Translations under genes and position numbers: made by a program
Source: Rhodobacteraceae bacterium NBU2976
GTDB taxonomy: Bacteria > Pseudomonadota > Alphaproteobacteria > Rhodobacterales > Rhodobacteraceae
DNA: 64,000 nt
Assembly (NCBI GenBank): GCA_023630215.1
Contig: JALPRQ010000001.1
Coordinates: 1,984,001-2,048,000, forward strand
Direction of reading: 5' to 3'
Shown here: positions 10,649 through 20,590 of the stretch, piece after piece
How the letters are laid out: the number at the start of each line of letters is the position of its first letter
How positions within the stretch are numbered: the first letter of the stretch is position 1
Notes under the pieces: model-generated
The model's database searches: none
Seen by the model: the letters and a program-made list of their open reading frames with translations, nothing else
Told to the model about the DNA's origin: nothing

Positions 10649-11722
10649 TTATACCAAAACAGTATCCGCCGAATTTATCGAGCCATTGTTGCGCAACGTG
10701 TCATGCAGCACTGCAATCTGATCTGCTGTCATGCGGGCTGGAGCGTCGCTGCGCCCCATGATTGTCCCCTCCTGACTGTCTTTTTCAAATGCCGCCATGG
10801 CTGCGTCGAGCGGTATCTGGGGCACGCCAAGGATACGAAACATCTCGGCAATCGCCGTTTCAGACTGACTTAGCAATTCGTTATAGCGCAATGGAGTGAT
10901 GGTAACACCCTTGGCCCGCGCGTCACTGAACGCTTGCAGATGCTTTTGCCACAAAAGTGCAAAGACCGTCCCCGGTTCGACAGCATTACCATGGAACTCC
11001 GGATGCCGAGCAATAGCCTCGGACACGGGTTCGCGCACCATCAGTTCCCACATGAAACCAATGATGGCGGGATCATAGGGGGCTTTTGCGCCCAGCTTGT
11101 CGGCGAACGCATAAAAGGAATTCCCCCAACCGACTGCATCGCGGTACATGAACAGGTTATGAGCGTTGGGGAATGCAGCGTTAATCTCGTTCAAATGAAA
11201 CAGGCTTTGGCTGCGATATTTAATGCCCAGAATAGTCGCATCGGGTTTAGAACGGATGGCAAAGTGAAACCGGGCCAGCGCCCGGAGGGTCACGGCGTCG
11301 CCACCAAATTTTGGCACCTGATCGAACGTGTCTGCCTCGGACAGGCACCAGACATCAGGCGAAGCATTCAGAACATGATTTGCCAGCGTCGTTCCGCACC
11401 GCCCGATCGAATAGATCATCGCCATTTGCGGAATTGGCAGAGGATCAGTCAGTGAGATGAGTTCGACCGGCGACAATCTGGCGACAGCGTCGGCTTGTTC
11501 GAACTGGGTCATGAATACAAACGGAACCGCCGCCAGATCAACATCCGTAACCCGCACGAACCAAACATGTGTCCCATCGTAACAATATGGGCTCCAACCC
11601 GGTTCGCTTAGCAATCGTTCGGGATCCCCTGAGCCGTCTGTGGCCAAGGTAAAATCCTGTGGTGTTGGTGCTGCCACGGGCAGTTCTTTGTCGCGTGCGG
11701 TAATCGTATAAAAGTCGGCCAT
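10649..11722 (-). CDS. Sulfotransferase-family protein (putative)
   Basis: The 357-residue protein has a phosphate-binding loop YSIGRCGTTL at residues 104-113, like the 5'-phosphosulfate loop of PAPS-dependent sulfotransferases. A later MYRDAVGWGNSF resembles the 3'-phosphate site. The first 95 residues are not part of the family core. There is no signal peptide, so it is probably cytoplasmic. The substrate is unknown. The gene stands alone, convergent with the mnmA unit and divergent from the M20 peptidase. Confidence 0.65.
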   Translation of the reverse strand: MADFYTITARDKELPVAAPTPQDFTLATDGSGDPERLLSEPGWSPYCYDGTHVWFVRVTDVDLAAVPFVFMTQFEQADAVARLSPVELISLTDPLPIPQMAMIYSIGRCGTTLANHVLNASPDVWCLSEADTFDQVPKFGGDAVTLRALARFHFAIRSKPDATILGIKYRSQSLFHLNEINAAFPNAHNLFMYRDAVGWGNSFYAFADKLGAKAPYDPAIIGFMWELMVREPVSEAIARHPEFHGNAVEPGTVFALLWQKHLQAFSDARAKGVTITPLRYNELLSQSETAIAEMFRILGVPQIPLDAAMAAFEKDSQEGTIMGRSDAPARMTADQIAVLHDTLRNNGSINSADTVLV

Positions 11723-11819
11723 GTCCCCTCCTGTTTACTATGTCTTAACGTAACTTTCACGGTCGGGGAATGGACATCCGCTGCATGATTGATAGGCTTT
11801 CTCAAAACGGAGGTATACC

Positions 11820-13190
11820 ATGAGTCTCGACACCATTATTGCCAAAGCTGATGCTAATCTGGAGGACTCGGTCGAACGCCTGTTTGAGTTGCTTCGCATC
11901 GAAAGCATATCGACCGATCCCGCTTACAAGGATGCCTGTGTCGAGGCTGCCGACTGGCTGGTCGCAGAACTGCAAGCCCTTGGATTCGATGCCTCGCGCC
12001 GTGACACGCCGGGGCATCCGATGGTCGTTGGGCATTCCGCGGGCGAAGGGCAGAAGAAATTGTTTTACGGCCATTATGACGTGCAGCCGGTTGATCCGCT
12101 GGACCTGTGGTCCCATCCGCCGTTTGATCCGATTCTGGAAGACCGTGAAGGCGGCAAAGTCATCCGTGCCCGTGGCGCATCAGACGACAAGGGGCAGCTG
12201 ATGACCTTTGTCGAAGCGTGCCGCGCTTGGAAAGAGGTGAATGGCACCTTGCCCCCAAATCTGGTCATCCTGTTCGAAGGTGAAGAGGAATCCGGCTCGC
12301 CATCGCTGGTTCCATTTCTGAAGGAGAATGCTGACGAACTGCGTGCGGAAATCGGGTTGGTGTGTGATACCGGATTGTGGGATCGCGACACACCGGCGAT
12401 TTCCACGATGCTGCGCGGATTGGTAAGTGCGGATTTTACCATCAAGGCCTCGGACATGGATTTGCATTCTGGAATGTATGGCGGGGCGGCAATCAATCCG
12501 ATCCGGGTGCTGACAAAAATTCTGGGCGGTCTACATGACGATCAAGGGCGCGTAACCCTTCCTGGTTTTTACGACGGCGTTCTGCCGCTTTCGAACGAGA
12601 TCAAGGACCAGTGGGAATCGTTGAATTTTGATGGGGAGGCGTTTTTAGGTGCGGTCGGTTTGTCCGAACCCGCGGGCGAAAAAGCCTTTTCCACGTTGGA
12701 ACAGCTCTGGTCCCGTCCGACCTGCGATATCAATGGAATATCAGGGGGGTACACCGGCAAAGGGTTCAAAACCGTATTGCCGTCCGAAGCCCACGCCAAG
12801 GTCAGTTTCCGACTTGTCGGCGAACAAGACCCCAAAGCCATCGGTGCGTCATTCAAGGCATATATCGAAGAGAATTTGCCCCCCGATTGCGAGGTCATTT
12901 ATCATGGTGGCGAAGGTGCTCCCGCGACGTCCCTTAACACCGAACAGCCAGAACTTGTAAAATCCCGTGAAGCCCTTTCAGCAGAATGGCCGAACGAGGC
13001 GATATTCGGAGGCTGTGGCGGATCGATTCCGATTGTCGGGCTATTTCAGGATATACTGGGTATGGATTCGATCCTGATCGGGTTTGGGTTGGAAAGCGAC
13101 CTGATCCATTCACCAAACGAGAAATACGATTTGCGCAGCTTCCACAAGGGGATACGCAGCTGGATTCGCGTCCTGGACGCGCTGTCGTGA
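11820..13190 (+). CDS. M20-family metallopeptidase (dipeptidase-like)
   Basis: The 456-residue product has the two-zinc M20 catalytic domain. H85 is in GHYDVQP, an aspartate is in ASDDKGQ, the catalytic glutamate pair is in EGEEESGS, another ligand is in CDTG, and the last histidine is in LIHSPNE. The dimerisation domain lies between. The closest match by eye is the CNDP/DapE-like dipeptidase branch. GGAGG sits 6-7 bases before the ATG. No signal peptide is seen. Substrate specificity cannot be told from the sequence. Confidence 0.9.
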   Translation: MSLDTIIAKADANLEDSVERLFELLRIESISTDPAYKDACVEAADWLVAELQALGFDASRRDTPGHPMVVGHSAGEGQKKLFYGHYDVQPVDPLDLWSHPPFDPILEDREGGKVIRARGASDDKGQLMTFVEACRAWKEVNGTLPPNLVILFEGEEESGSPSLVPFLKENADELRAEIGLVCDTGLWDRDTPAISTMLRGLVSADFTIKASDMDLHSGMYGGAAINPIRVLTKILGGLHDDQGRVTLPGFYDGVLPLSNEIKDQWESLNFDGEAFLGAVGLSEPAGEKAFSTLEQLWSRPTCDINGISGGYTGKGFKTVLPSEAHAKVSFRLVGEQDPKAIGASFKAYIEENLPPDCEVIYHGGEGAPATSLNTEQPELVKSREALSAEWPNEAIFGGCGGSIPIVGLFQDILGMDSILIGFGLESDLIHSPNEKYDLRSFHKGIRSWIRVLDALS

Positions 13191-13202
13191 CGTGATGTTG
13201 AT

Positions 13203-13224
13203 GGGCCGTCTTCGCGGACGGCCC
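13203..13224. terminator. Stem-loop between convergent genes
   Basis: GGGCCGTC and GACGGCCC form an 8-bp perfect stem around a 6-base loop between the M20 peptidase and the convergent secreted-protein gene. No T-run follows on either strand, so its role as a terminator is uncertain. Confidence 0.4.
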
Positions 13225-13232
13225 AGCAGATA

Positions 13233-14075
13233 TCAGCCCAACGGGGGCAGAATACCCAGAACTTGCTGACCAATCTTGACAACGCCTTGGTCAAATTCGA
13301 TTGGCAAGGTCAGCGCGTCGCCAGTGGTCAGAACAGAAAGCAGAATTTCAATCCCTGTGGCCTGTGGTCCAACAAGACTTTCCAGTTTCATCGATGAATT
13401 CCACGACGTGAATGTCAAACGGATCGTTCCGTTGATCTGACCAGCGCCATTAACTTCTAGCTCGCCATCGCCGTAAAAGGAGATACCGCCCCAGACCAGC
13501 GCGATATTTTGCACCTGAAGGGACTGCACTGCCAAATTGCCATCAATCAGATCACCTGGCTCCCATTTCTGTTCCGTAAGCAGGGTCATATCCAGTTCGA
13601 TGTAATTCAGCGTGCCAAAGATCGCTGGATTTAACTCTAGACTGGTTACCATCTGATTTGGGACGGGAACATTTTCCCCTGACATATTGATTTCATAACG
13701 CGGTGTCAGTCCGACCTCGCGAATCGAGAAATCCGCAGATTGCATGATCTGGATCGTCGGGTCGCCGTTCATCGCCACGTAAACTTCGTCTTCGAGACTG
13801 GCAAACCGTGAATTCGAGGGCTGATCCGGTAAGGGTTGCTGTGTCACGACTTCGGGTAATGGCGTTTGCGACACGGTGGGCAAGGTCGTTGTGGTCGGCG
13901 TCGTTGTTCCCGCACCACTTCCCAGCAAAGGTCGATCTGGTGGTTTCAGGAAGATGATACCACTTGAAGGTGGCGCTTGTTCCTCGGTCGGCGCGGCATC
14001 CTGTGCGCTTGCCACCGTTGCGAATGATACTGTGCACGAAACAATACCGGATATCAGATATGTCGATATCTTCAT
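13233..14075 (-). CDS. Exported protein, C-terminus resembling DUF2125
   Basis: The 280-residue product has a signal peptide (cleavage after VASA, about residue 24) and a Pro/Thr-rich linker (residues 26-85). The C-terminal half, with a GDGELEVNGAGQINGTIRL-type motif, resembles the DUF2125 fold of exported alphaproteobacterial proteins. That assignment is by eye and moderate at best. The ATG overlaps the stop codon of the upstream 89-residue gene (ATGA), so the two are coupled. It probably acts in the periplasm or outer envelope. Confidence 0.6.
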   Translation of the reverse strand: MKISTYLISGIVSCTVSFATVASAQDAAPTEEQAPPSSGIIFLKPPDRPLLGSGAGTTTPTTTTLPTVSQTPLPEVVTQQPLPDQPSNSRFASLEDEVYVAMNGDPTIQIMQSADFSIREVGLTPRYEINMSGENVPVPNQMVTSLELNPAIFGTLNYIELDMTLLTEQKWEPGDLIDGNLAVQSLQVQNIALVWGGISFYGDGELEVNGAGQINGTIRLTFTSWNSSMKLESLVGPQATGIEILLSVLTTGDALTLPIEFDQGVVKIGQQVLGILPPLG

Positions 14076-14341
14076 CGGGTGCGTCCCCTTCTTCTGTTCG
14101 GTCGCGCAGACATGTTCAGACCCTCGTCCAGCAGCAGTGTCATCGGATGATTGGGATAAGTCTCGCCATAATGTGATCGCATCCGCAACATGACGTCGGG
14201 TAGGTCATTTGTCTGGTCCAAACCCATAATCCAATCCAGAAACACAGACCGGCACTCTGCCTTGCCGATCGTTGACATGGCATAGGCGTCCTTGATCAAC
14301 CCGCGTGGATCAAGGTCAGATATCCGATCGTGCGACATCAT
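14072..14341 (-). CDS. Conserved hypothetical protein, 89 residues
   Basis: I set the start at 14341, where CAGGAG precedes ATGATG. The frame extends to 14401 without such a site. The product is a soluble, probably helical protein with the segments SDLDPRGLIKDAY, ECRSVFLDW and NHPMTLLLDEGL and a basic C-terminus. It looks like a small protein common in Rhodobacterales, but I know no function for it. It is coupled by ATGA to the exported protein downstream. Confidence 0.65.
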   Translation of the reverse strand: MMSHDRISDLDPRGLIKDAYAMSTIGKAECRSVFLDWIMGLDQTNDLPDVMLRMRSHYGETYPNHPMTLLLDEGLNMSARPNRRRGRTR

Positions 14342-14433
14342 GCTCCTGCTCGTTTCTAAGCAATGTGTACACATGGTTAGTCTCTTACCACCTATTAACA
14401 CCTAAATATAGTACCAAAACTGCACACACAGCT

Positions 14434-17214
14434 TCAGCCGTTCTGAAATTTATTATTCACAATTTGGGTCAAGATTATGGCGACATTGGACAATTCGTTC
14501 TCAAGTGCCTCCACGTCATCAAAGCCGGTGGTCTGCACAAGCAAAGCCTCGAACCGTCGCGAGAAGGCGGCGCGATCCGCGCGCCCCGCTACGGCCAACC
14601 GTTCCAGATGCTGAATCGTGGTGAAAAGTTGATGGCCGCGAGCGAGTTGATCTGCGTCGATCTGGCTTAGCCAGCCACTGGTCACCAGCGCCGGTAACAG
14701 GTCGATCGGGCGATGCGTTTCAAAATGGCCATGGATCAATCCACCGCATTGGCAAAGCAGTTCAATATCGGTCAATCGTCCAGCGCCGTCCTTGACCTCC
14801 CACGGGTCGGAATTGGCTTTCGCGGCGATCAGACGGCTGCGCATATCTTTGACATCCACGATGATTTCGTCAGCCGTGCGCGGATGGCTAAGGGCTTCTG
14901 CAATGGCCTGTTCCACGTCCGCGACCAGACTGCCCTCGCCCGCCAGCACGCGTGCACGCATCAACGCCAGATGTTCCCAGGTCCACGCTTCGTCCTGTTG
15001 ATATGTCCGAAACGCCGCGAGTGATGTGGCAACCGGACCTTGTCGACCCGATGGACGCAAGCGCATGTCAACTTCATACAATGCGCCCTCGGCGGTGGGC
15101 ACGGTCACGGCCGACAGGACCGCCTGTGTAAGACGGGCGAAATAGGTGGTGATGGCCAGAGGTTTGGGCCCTGACGACATTTGCTCGCCGTCCGCGTCAT
15201 ATATCATGATCAGGTCAAGGTCAGAGGTCGCGGTCATCTCGCGCGAGCCAAGCTTGCCCATGGCCACCACCGCCATTCCCCGCCCCGGAGGGGGCCCATA
15301 GCGGCGTGCAAAATTGCGGCAGATGACCGGAAACAGCGCGGTTAGTGCCGCCTCGGCCAAGTTCGAATAATCGATCGCTGCTTCACGTGGGTTGGAAATT
15401 CGGCGCAGCATGTGAACGCCAATCTGGAATTTCTTTTCCTTTACCCAACGGCGGACGATGTCCAGATTGGCTTCAAAATCATCCTGATCCAATTGTGCTT
15501 GCAGGTCTTCTAATAGCCGGTCACGCGTGGCAAGGCGTTCAAAGAAATCGAGACTGACAAACGCGTCCATAATGCCGGTATTCTGACCCAGATAATCCGC
15601 GAGCGCTGGCGCGGTCGCACAAATGTCGAGCAAGAGATCAAGCAATTGCGGATTGGCTTCGAACAGGGAAAAAATCTGCACACCTGCCGGTAGCCCGGAC
15701 AGGAAACGATCAAAGCTGAGCAAAGCGACGTTAGACTCGGAATCTGTTAGTTGCGCCAAAATGTCGGGGCGCAATCGGGCAAATATCTGTTGCGCCCGAT
15801 CCGATCGCAAAGCGGGCAGGTTGTCCCATTTTTCGACAATCGCGGCAGCGCTGTCGGAAAGCACAATTTCGGTTGAGGGCTGTGGGCTTTCGGTCGAATA
15901 GAGATTCTCGACAATCGCTTTCACCCGTTCCAGACGCGTATGGATATCAGATTCCAGTTGGAACGGATCGTCATAGCCGCACAGATTGGCAATACGAGAG
16001 CGTTTATCCGGGTCTGTGGGATAGGTATGCGTTTGAGCGTCGTCCAACATCTGAATGCGATGTTCGATGGTACGAAAAAAAATGTAATTGTCCGTCAGTT
16101 CCGCTGCAACGTTCGCTTCAATCCAGCCATGATCGGCCAATGCCTGCAATGCTGGCAAGGTCTGGGATTGCCGTATCTGCGTATCGCGCCCGCCACAAAT
16201 GATCTGTCGGGTTTGGGTGAAGAATTCGATCTCGCGGATCCCGCCTTGCCCCAATTTCATATCATGACCAGGCACCGAAATTGCGCCGTGCAGGCCTTTG
16301 TGCTCGCGGATGCGCAGACGCATGTCATGGGCATCTTGGATCGCAGCAAAATCCAGGTATTTGCGCCAGATAAAGGGGGTAAGTCGGGCCAGAAACGCCT
16401 CTCCGGCCGCAATATCTCCAGCGCAGGGGCGCGCTTTGATATAGGCGGCGCGCTCCCATGTGCGACCAAAGCTTTCGTAATAATGTTCCGCTGGCTCCAT
16501 CGCCATGCACACCGGTGTTACCGATGCGTCCGGGCGCAATCGCAGATCGGTTCGAAACACATATCCTTCACCGGTATTCTCAGATAAAAGCTTTACCATG
16601 CGCTGCGTAATCCGAATGAAACTGGCGCGGACATCTGCATAATCTTCAGGCGCGTGCCGGGTCTCGTCAAACAGCATGATCAGATCAATATCTGACGAGT
16701 AATTCAATTCGTGCGCACCCATCTTGCCCATGGCAATGACCACCAAGCCGGCACAATCCTTGATGTCCTCCTCGGTGCAATTGGGCAATTTCCCTTTGCT
16801 GATATCCTCGGCGACCAAAAAGTGCAGTGCCGCTTGAACCGCACGGTCTGCAAGTTTAGTCAAGGCGCCGGTCACTTCCATCAAAGACCACAGCCCGCCA
16901 ATGTCAGCAAGGGCAGCCAACAGGGCGATGCGTCGCTTGGCTTGTCGCATGGCCACGCCCAATTCGGTAAAGCCATCGCCCTGAATAGCGGACAGCTCTT
17001 CCTCAAGAACATCAGTTATGTCTTTGTCTTTGTTTTGTTTTAACCATTCATGTTCACGAGTGATCACCCCACAGAGATACGGGCTGCACGCGCCAACGGC
17101 GGTGACAAGCATCAAAAGAGGTTGGGGAAGCCCCTTGCATAATTGGGTCAACTCAGCGGCGCGATCCTGATCATGGGGAAGTGCGATGGGCTGAACTTGT
17201 GCAAGGGAGGGCAT
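14434..17214 (-). CDS. glnE: Glutamine synthetase adenylyltransferase/deadenylylase GlnE
   Basis: GlnE adds AMP to and removes it from glutamine synthetase in response to nitrogen status through PII. The 926-residue protein has two nucleotidyltransferase domains, recognisable by SSDIDLIMLFD (about residue 174) and TSDLDLIMIYD (about residue 660), each followed by a helical domain. The length matches the family. It is the last gene of the long minus-strand block that begins with murI/argC. It lies 22 bases after the enoyl-CoA hydratase gene. Confidence 0.96.
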   Translation of the reverse strand: MPSLAQVQPIALPHDQDRAAELTQLCKGLPQPLLMLVTAVGACSPYLCGVITREHEWLKQNKDKDITDVLEEELSAIQGDGFTELGVAMRQAKRRIALLAALADIGGLWSLMEVTGALTKLADRAVQAALHFLVAEDISKGKLPNCTEEDIKDCAGLVVIAMGKMGAHELNYSSDIDLIMLFDETRHAPEDYADVRASFIRITQRMVKLLSENTGEGYVFRTDLRLRPDASVTPVCMAMEPAEHYYESFGRTWERAAYIKARPCAGDIAAGEAFLARLTPFIWRKYLDFAAIQDAHDMRLRIREHKGLHGAISVPGHDMKLGQGGIREIEFFTQTRQIICGGRDTQIRQSQTLPALQALADHGWIEANVAAELTDNYIFFRTIEHRIQMLDDAQTHTYPTDPDKRSRIANLCGYDDPFQLESDIHTRLERVKAIVENLYSTESPQPSTEIVLSDSAAAIVEKWDNLPALRSDRAQQIFARLRPDILAQLTDSESNVALLSFDRFLSGLPAGVQIFSLFEANPQLLDLLLDICATAPALADYLGQNTGIMDAFVSLDFFERLATRDRLLEDLQAQLDQDDFEANLDIVRRWVKEKKFQIGVHMLRRISNPREAAIDYSNLAEAALTALFPVICRNFARRYGPPPGRGMAVVAMGKLGSREMTATSDLDLIMIYDADGEQMSSGPKPLAITTYFARLTQAVLSAVTVPTAEGALYEVDMRLRPSGRQGPVATSLAAFRTYQQDEAWTWEHLALMRARVLAGEGSLVADVEQAIAEALSHPRTADEIIVDVKDMRSRLIAAKANSDPWEVKDGAGRLTDIELLCQCGGLIHGHFETHRPIDLLPALVTSGWLSQIDADQLARGHQLFTTIQHLERLAVAGRADRAAFSRRFEALLVQTTGFDDVEALENELSNVAIILTQIVNNKFQNG

Positions 17215-17236
17215 GGTTTATCCTTATCGGCGCGGC

Positions 17237-18013
17237 TTAGTGCCCCTTATAGTCCGGCGAACGCTTTTCTAAAAAGGCCGAAACGCCTTCCGCAAAATCA
17301 TGGGTTTTGCCAGCCTGGCCTTGCAAAATGGCCTCGTGATGTAATTGCTGATCCAGTGTGTGATCCAGACTGACACGCATCGCCTGTTTGATCAGACCAT
17401 AGGTACGCGTCGGACCTTTGGCGAGGTGTCGCGCACGTTCAGCGACATGGGCGGCAAAATCATCGTCGTCGATACATTCCCAGATCATGCCCCAATCCGC
17501 CGCCTGCTGGGCGGTAATCTTGTCGGTAAACAGCGCCGCCCCCATCGCGCGCGCAAATCCGATCTGGCGGGGCAGGAAATAGGTTCCCCCAGCATCAGGA
17601 ATAAGTCCGATACGCGCAAAGGCCTGAATGAAATAGGCAGATCGCGTCGCAATCACAACATCCGTGGCGAGTGCGAGATTTGCCCCCGCCCCGGCCGCTG
17701 CACCATTCACCGCCGCGATGGTCGGAATCGGGCAAGTGTATATCGCCTTTAGCATGGGTTCGTATTCGTCGTGCAAGGTCCGTTGCAAATCCACCTGTGT
17801 GATGGACTTGGCGTCGCCCAGATCCTGTCCGGAACAAAACCCACGCCCTGCCCCGGTCAGGACCAGTACCCGCGCGTCATGAGCTGCCTTGTGAACGGCG
17901 TCGGTGATTTCCCGACGCATCACGGTATTCAACCCGTTCATGACATCTGGTCGGTTCATCGTGATTGTCGCGATGTCGTTGCGCAAATCATAGGTGATAG
18001 CTTGATATGTCAC
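17237..18013 (-). CDS. Enoyl-CoA hydratase/isomerase family protein
   Basis: The crotonase-fold protein has 258 residues from a GTG start at 18013, which has AGGGAGAA just upstream. The frame runs on to 18070 without a good site. Oxyanion-hole segments are GRGFCSGQDL and NGAAAGAGANLAL, and the conserved GLIPDAGGTYFLPR is present. The pattern is closest to PaaG-type 2-(1,2-epoxyphenyl)acetyl-CoA isomerases, but no paa genes are near, so the substrate is left open. It lies between ccmH and glnE. Confidence 0.88.
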   Translation of the reverse strand: MTYQAITYDLRNDIATITMNRPDVMNGLNTVMRREITDAVHKAAHDARVLVLTGAGRGFCSGQDLGDAKSITQVDLQRTLHDEYEPMLKAIYTCPIPTIAAVNGAAAGAGANLALATDVVIATRSAYFIQAFARIGLIPDAGGTYFLPRQIGFARAMGAALFTDKITAQQAADWGMIWECIDDDDFAAHVAERARHLAKGPTRTYGLIKQAMRVSLDHTLDQQLHHEAILQGQAGKTHDFAEGVSAFLEKRSPDYKGH

Positions 18014-18078
18014 GGCTGTTCTCCCTTTTGGCAAACAGCGTAGGGTCCCACCAAAGATTTGGAAAGACAAACGTCGCG

Positions 18079-18522
18079 TTACTCGTCCAGGAGCTGCTTT
18101 AGTCGCGCTTCCTCGTCGGCGCTTAGCCCGTCAGGGGTCGCGCCAGCGCGCCCGCGCACGAACAACACAGCCAATATACCGCCAAGTATCAGCAAAAACG
18201 GTCCAGTCAGCCACAGGATAAGGTTTTTGGCGCTGAGGGTTGGCCGCAAGAGGACATATTCGCCATAGCGATGAACGACATAAGCGACGACCTGTTCGTC
18301 ACTGTCACCTTCGGTCAAGCGTTCGCGGACAAGTAAACGCAAGTCGCGGGCCAATTCCGCATTGCTGTCGTCGATATTCTCGTTCTGGCAGACGAGGCAT
18401 CGCAGTTCCTGCGAGATTTCACGCGCACGCGCTTCAAGTATGGGGTCCTCTAGCATTTCGTCCGGTTCGACGGCAAAGGCGGCAGTGGCAAAGGCCAGCG
18501 CTATCAACATCAAACGGATCAT
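18079..18522 (-). CDS. ccmH: Cytochrome c-type biogenesis protein CcmH
   Basis: CcmH keeps apocytochrome c haem-binding cysteines reduced during haem ligation in the periplasm. The 147-residue precursor has a signal peptide (about residues 1-17), the redox motif LRCLVC (C42, C45) and one C-terminal membrane anchor (about 101-121). It is the short form without TPR repeats. It overlaps ccmF by four bases (ATGA). Confidence 0.94.
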   Translation of the reverse strand: MIRLMLIALAFATAAFAVEPDEMLEDPILEARAREISQELRCLVCQNENIDDSNAELARDLRLLVRERLTEGDSDEQVVAYVVHRYGEYVLLRPTLSAKNLILWLTGPFLLILGGILAVLFVRGRAGATPDGLSADEEARLKQLLDE

Positions 18523-20495
18523 TCTGCGGGCACCGCATTAAGGGGTTTGTGCCCCGGTGCCGCGACGCGGAATCGACGGTCCGTCAGGCTGACTACACCC
18601 CCCAGACCCATGATGATCGTCCCGATCCAGATCCAGTTGGCGAAGGGTTTGATATAGCTGCGCACCGCCCAGCCGCCATCATCCTGCTGATCGCCCAGCA
18701 CTACATAAACGTCACGTGTCAGGCTTTGGTTGATGGCCGCTTCGGTGGTGGGCATGGCCTCGACCGGATAAATGCGTTTTTCGGGATGGAGGGTGGCGAT
18801 TTCCCGTCCGTCAGTGATCAGCGTAAAGGTCCCTTGCTGAGCGACGTAATTGGGGCCCCGCACCTGGTCTACCCCGTCGAAGCGGATGTCATATTGGCGC
18901 AACGTTACGCTGTCGCCAACCTGCATGGTGCGTATGTCTTCCAGTTCCCAAGCGGTAATAGTGGCGATGCCAAAAATCGTCAGCCCAAACCCGACATGCG
19001 CAATCATCTTGCCCCAGTCGCCACCGGGCAGGTTGCGTGCCCGACGTGCGCTTTCGGCTGCGGGGGCTCTGAACAGCTTTACCCGCTGGCCAAAATCCGC
19101 CAGCGCACCAGCAACAACCCAAGTCGCAAGTGCGACCCCGATCGGTGCCATGACACGACCACCCGTTTGCACGGCCCAAACGACCGCCCCTAGTGTCACC
19201 GATAAGGCAACTGCCCCCCACAGAGGTTGGGCGGCGCGGGTCAGATTCCCGCGTTTCCACGGGAGCATAGCCCCGATTGGAAGGATGACAGCGAGCGCGA
19301 TCACAAAGGGGGTGAAAGCCAGATTGAAGAACGGTGCCCCGACAGAGATTTTCGCTCCTGTCGTCATTTCGGCCACCAGTGGCCAAATAGTGCCGACAAA
19401 GACCACTGCTGCGGACACGGTCAACAACAGGTTATTCATCACCAGCGCACTCTCGCGGCTGACCATACCAAAAACAGCTGTGGTTTTCAGCATCGGAGCA
19501 CGCAGCGTGTAAAGCGTCAGTGCCCCCCCGATCGCCACCGCGAGGATAATCAGGATAAACACGCCTCGTTCCGGATCATTCGCAAAGGCATGGACCGATG
19601 TGATAACGCCGGAACGCACGATAAATGTCCCAATCAGACTGAAGCTGAACGCTAGGATTGCCAACAGGATCGTCCAGCTTTTCAAGGCATCCCGTTTTTC
19701 AACCACAATTGCCGAATGTAGCAATGCCGCTGCCACCAGCCACGGCATGAAGGAGGCATTTTCCACCGGGTCCCAGAACCACCAACCGCCCCAGCCGAGC
19801 TCGTAATAGGCCCACCAACTGCCCAGCCCAATCCCGATGGTCAGGAAAAGCCACGCTGCCAGCGTCCAGGGTCGTACCCAGCGGGCCCATGCGGCGTCAA
19901 CGCGCCCCTCGATCAGCGCGGCCACCGCGAAACTGAACGCCATCGAAAGACCAACGTACCCAAGATATAAAAACGGTGGATGGAAGGCCAAGCCGGGGTC
20001 TTGCAAAAGCGGGTTTAGCCCTTCGCCGTCCATCGGTGGCCGTGCCAGCCGCATAAAGGGGTTCGATGTAAACAGAATAAACGCATAGAAGGCTGCCCCA
20101 ATCATCGCCTGCACTGACAACACTCGAGCCTTCAGGCTGGGCGGCAGGTTTCCGCCCCAAACAGCCACCATCGCCCCAAACAGGGCCAGAATGGAGACCC
20201 AAAGCAACATCGAGCCCTCGTGGTTGCCCCAAACACCCGTGATTTTATAGAGCATCGGTTTCGTGGAATGGGAGTTATTCGCGACCAGCCACAGCGAGAA
20301 ATCCGAGGTCACAAAGGCGACCGTCAGCATCGCAAACGAAATCCCCACCAGCACAAACTGCACCTGTGCTGCAGGACCGGCGATCCGCATCCAGTCGGAC
20401 CAGCCTTTATGTGCACCGATCAAGGGAACGATGGATTGTGCCAGCGCGATAATGAAGGCGAGGATAAGGGTGAAGTGGCCTAGTTCGGCGGTCAT
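18519..20495 (-). CDS. ccmF: Haem lyase CcmF
   Basis: CcmF is the multi-span membrane core of the System I cytochrome c synthetase that ligates haem from CcmE to apocytochrome. The 658-residue protein has the WWD signature [16 protein letters not shown] and many transmembrane helices. It is followed by ccmH with an ATGA overlap. The expected upstream partner ccmE is 1.3 kb away, because a holin and an endolysin gene are inserted between them. Confidence 0.96.
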   Translation of the reverse strand: MTAELGHFTLILAFIIALAQSIVPLIGAHKGWSDWMRIAGPAAQVQFVLVGISFAMLTVAFVTSDFSLWLVANNSHSTKPMLYKITGVWGNHEGSMLLWVSILALFGAMVAVWGGNLPPSLKARVLSVQAMIGAAFYAFILFTSNPFMRLARPPMDGEGLNPLLQDPGLAFHPPFLYLGYVGLSMAFSFAVAALIEGRVDAAWARWVRPWTLAAWLFLTIGIGLGSWWAYYELGWGGWWFWDPVENASFMPWLVAAALLHSAIVVEKRDALKSWTILLAILAFSFSLIGTFIVRSGVITSVHAFANDPERGVFILIILAVAIGGALTLYTLRAPMLKTTAVFGMVSRESALVMNNLLLTVSAAVVFVGTIWPLVAEMTTGAKISVGAPFFNLAFTPFVIALAVILPIGAMLPWKRGNLTRAAQPLWGAVALSVTLGAVVWAVQTGGRVMAPIGVALATWVVAGALADFGQRVKLFRAPAAESARRARNLPGGDWGKMIAHVGFGLTIFGIATITAWELEDIRTMQVGDSVTLRQYDIRFDGVDQVRGPNYVAQQGTFTLITDGREIATLHPEKRIYPVEAMPTTEAAINQSLTRDVYVVLGDQQDDGGWAVRSYIKPFANWIWIGTIIMGLGGVVSLTDRRFRVAAPGHKPLNAVPAE

Positions 20496-20590
20496 ATTCG
20501 AATCCCTGATTGCGTTGGGCCATCATAGGGACCGAAATCAGGGATTCAAATTTCATTTCTGTGATACAGCGCCGCAGTCGACACCGATCA

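Noticed and set aside
10649-11722. Naming a sulfation substrate for the sulfotransferase-like protein
   Set aside because: The loops support the fold only. Nothing in the neighbours points to an acceptor.
18240-19193. 317-codon open frame antisense to ccmH and ccmF
   Set aside because: It is a shadow of conserved ccm coding sequence, with no protein features.
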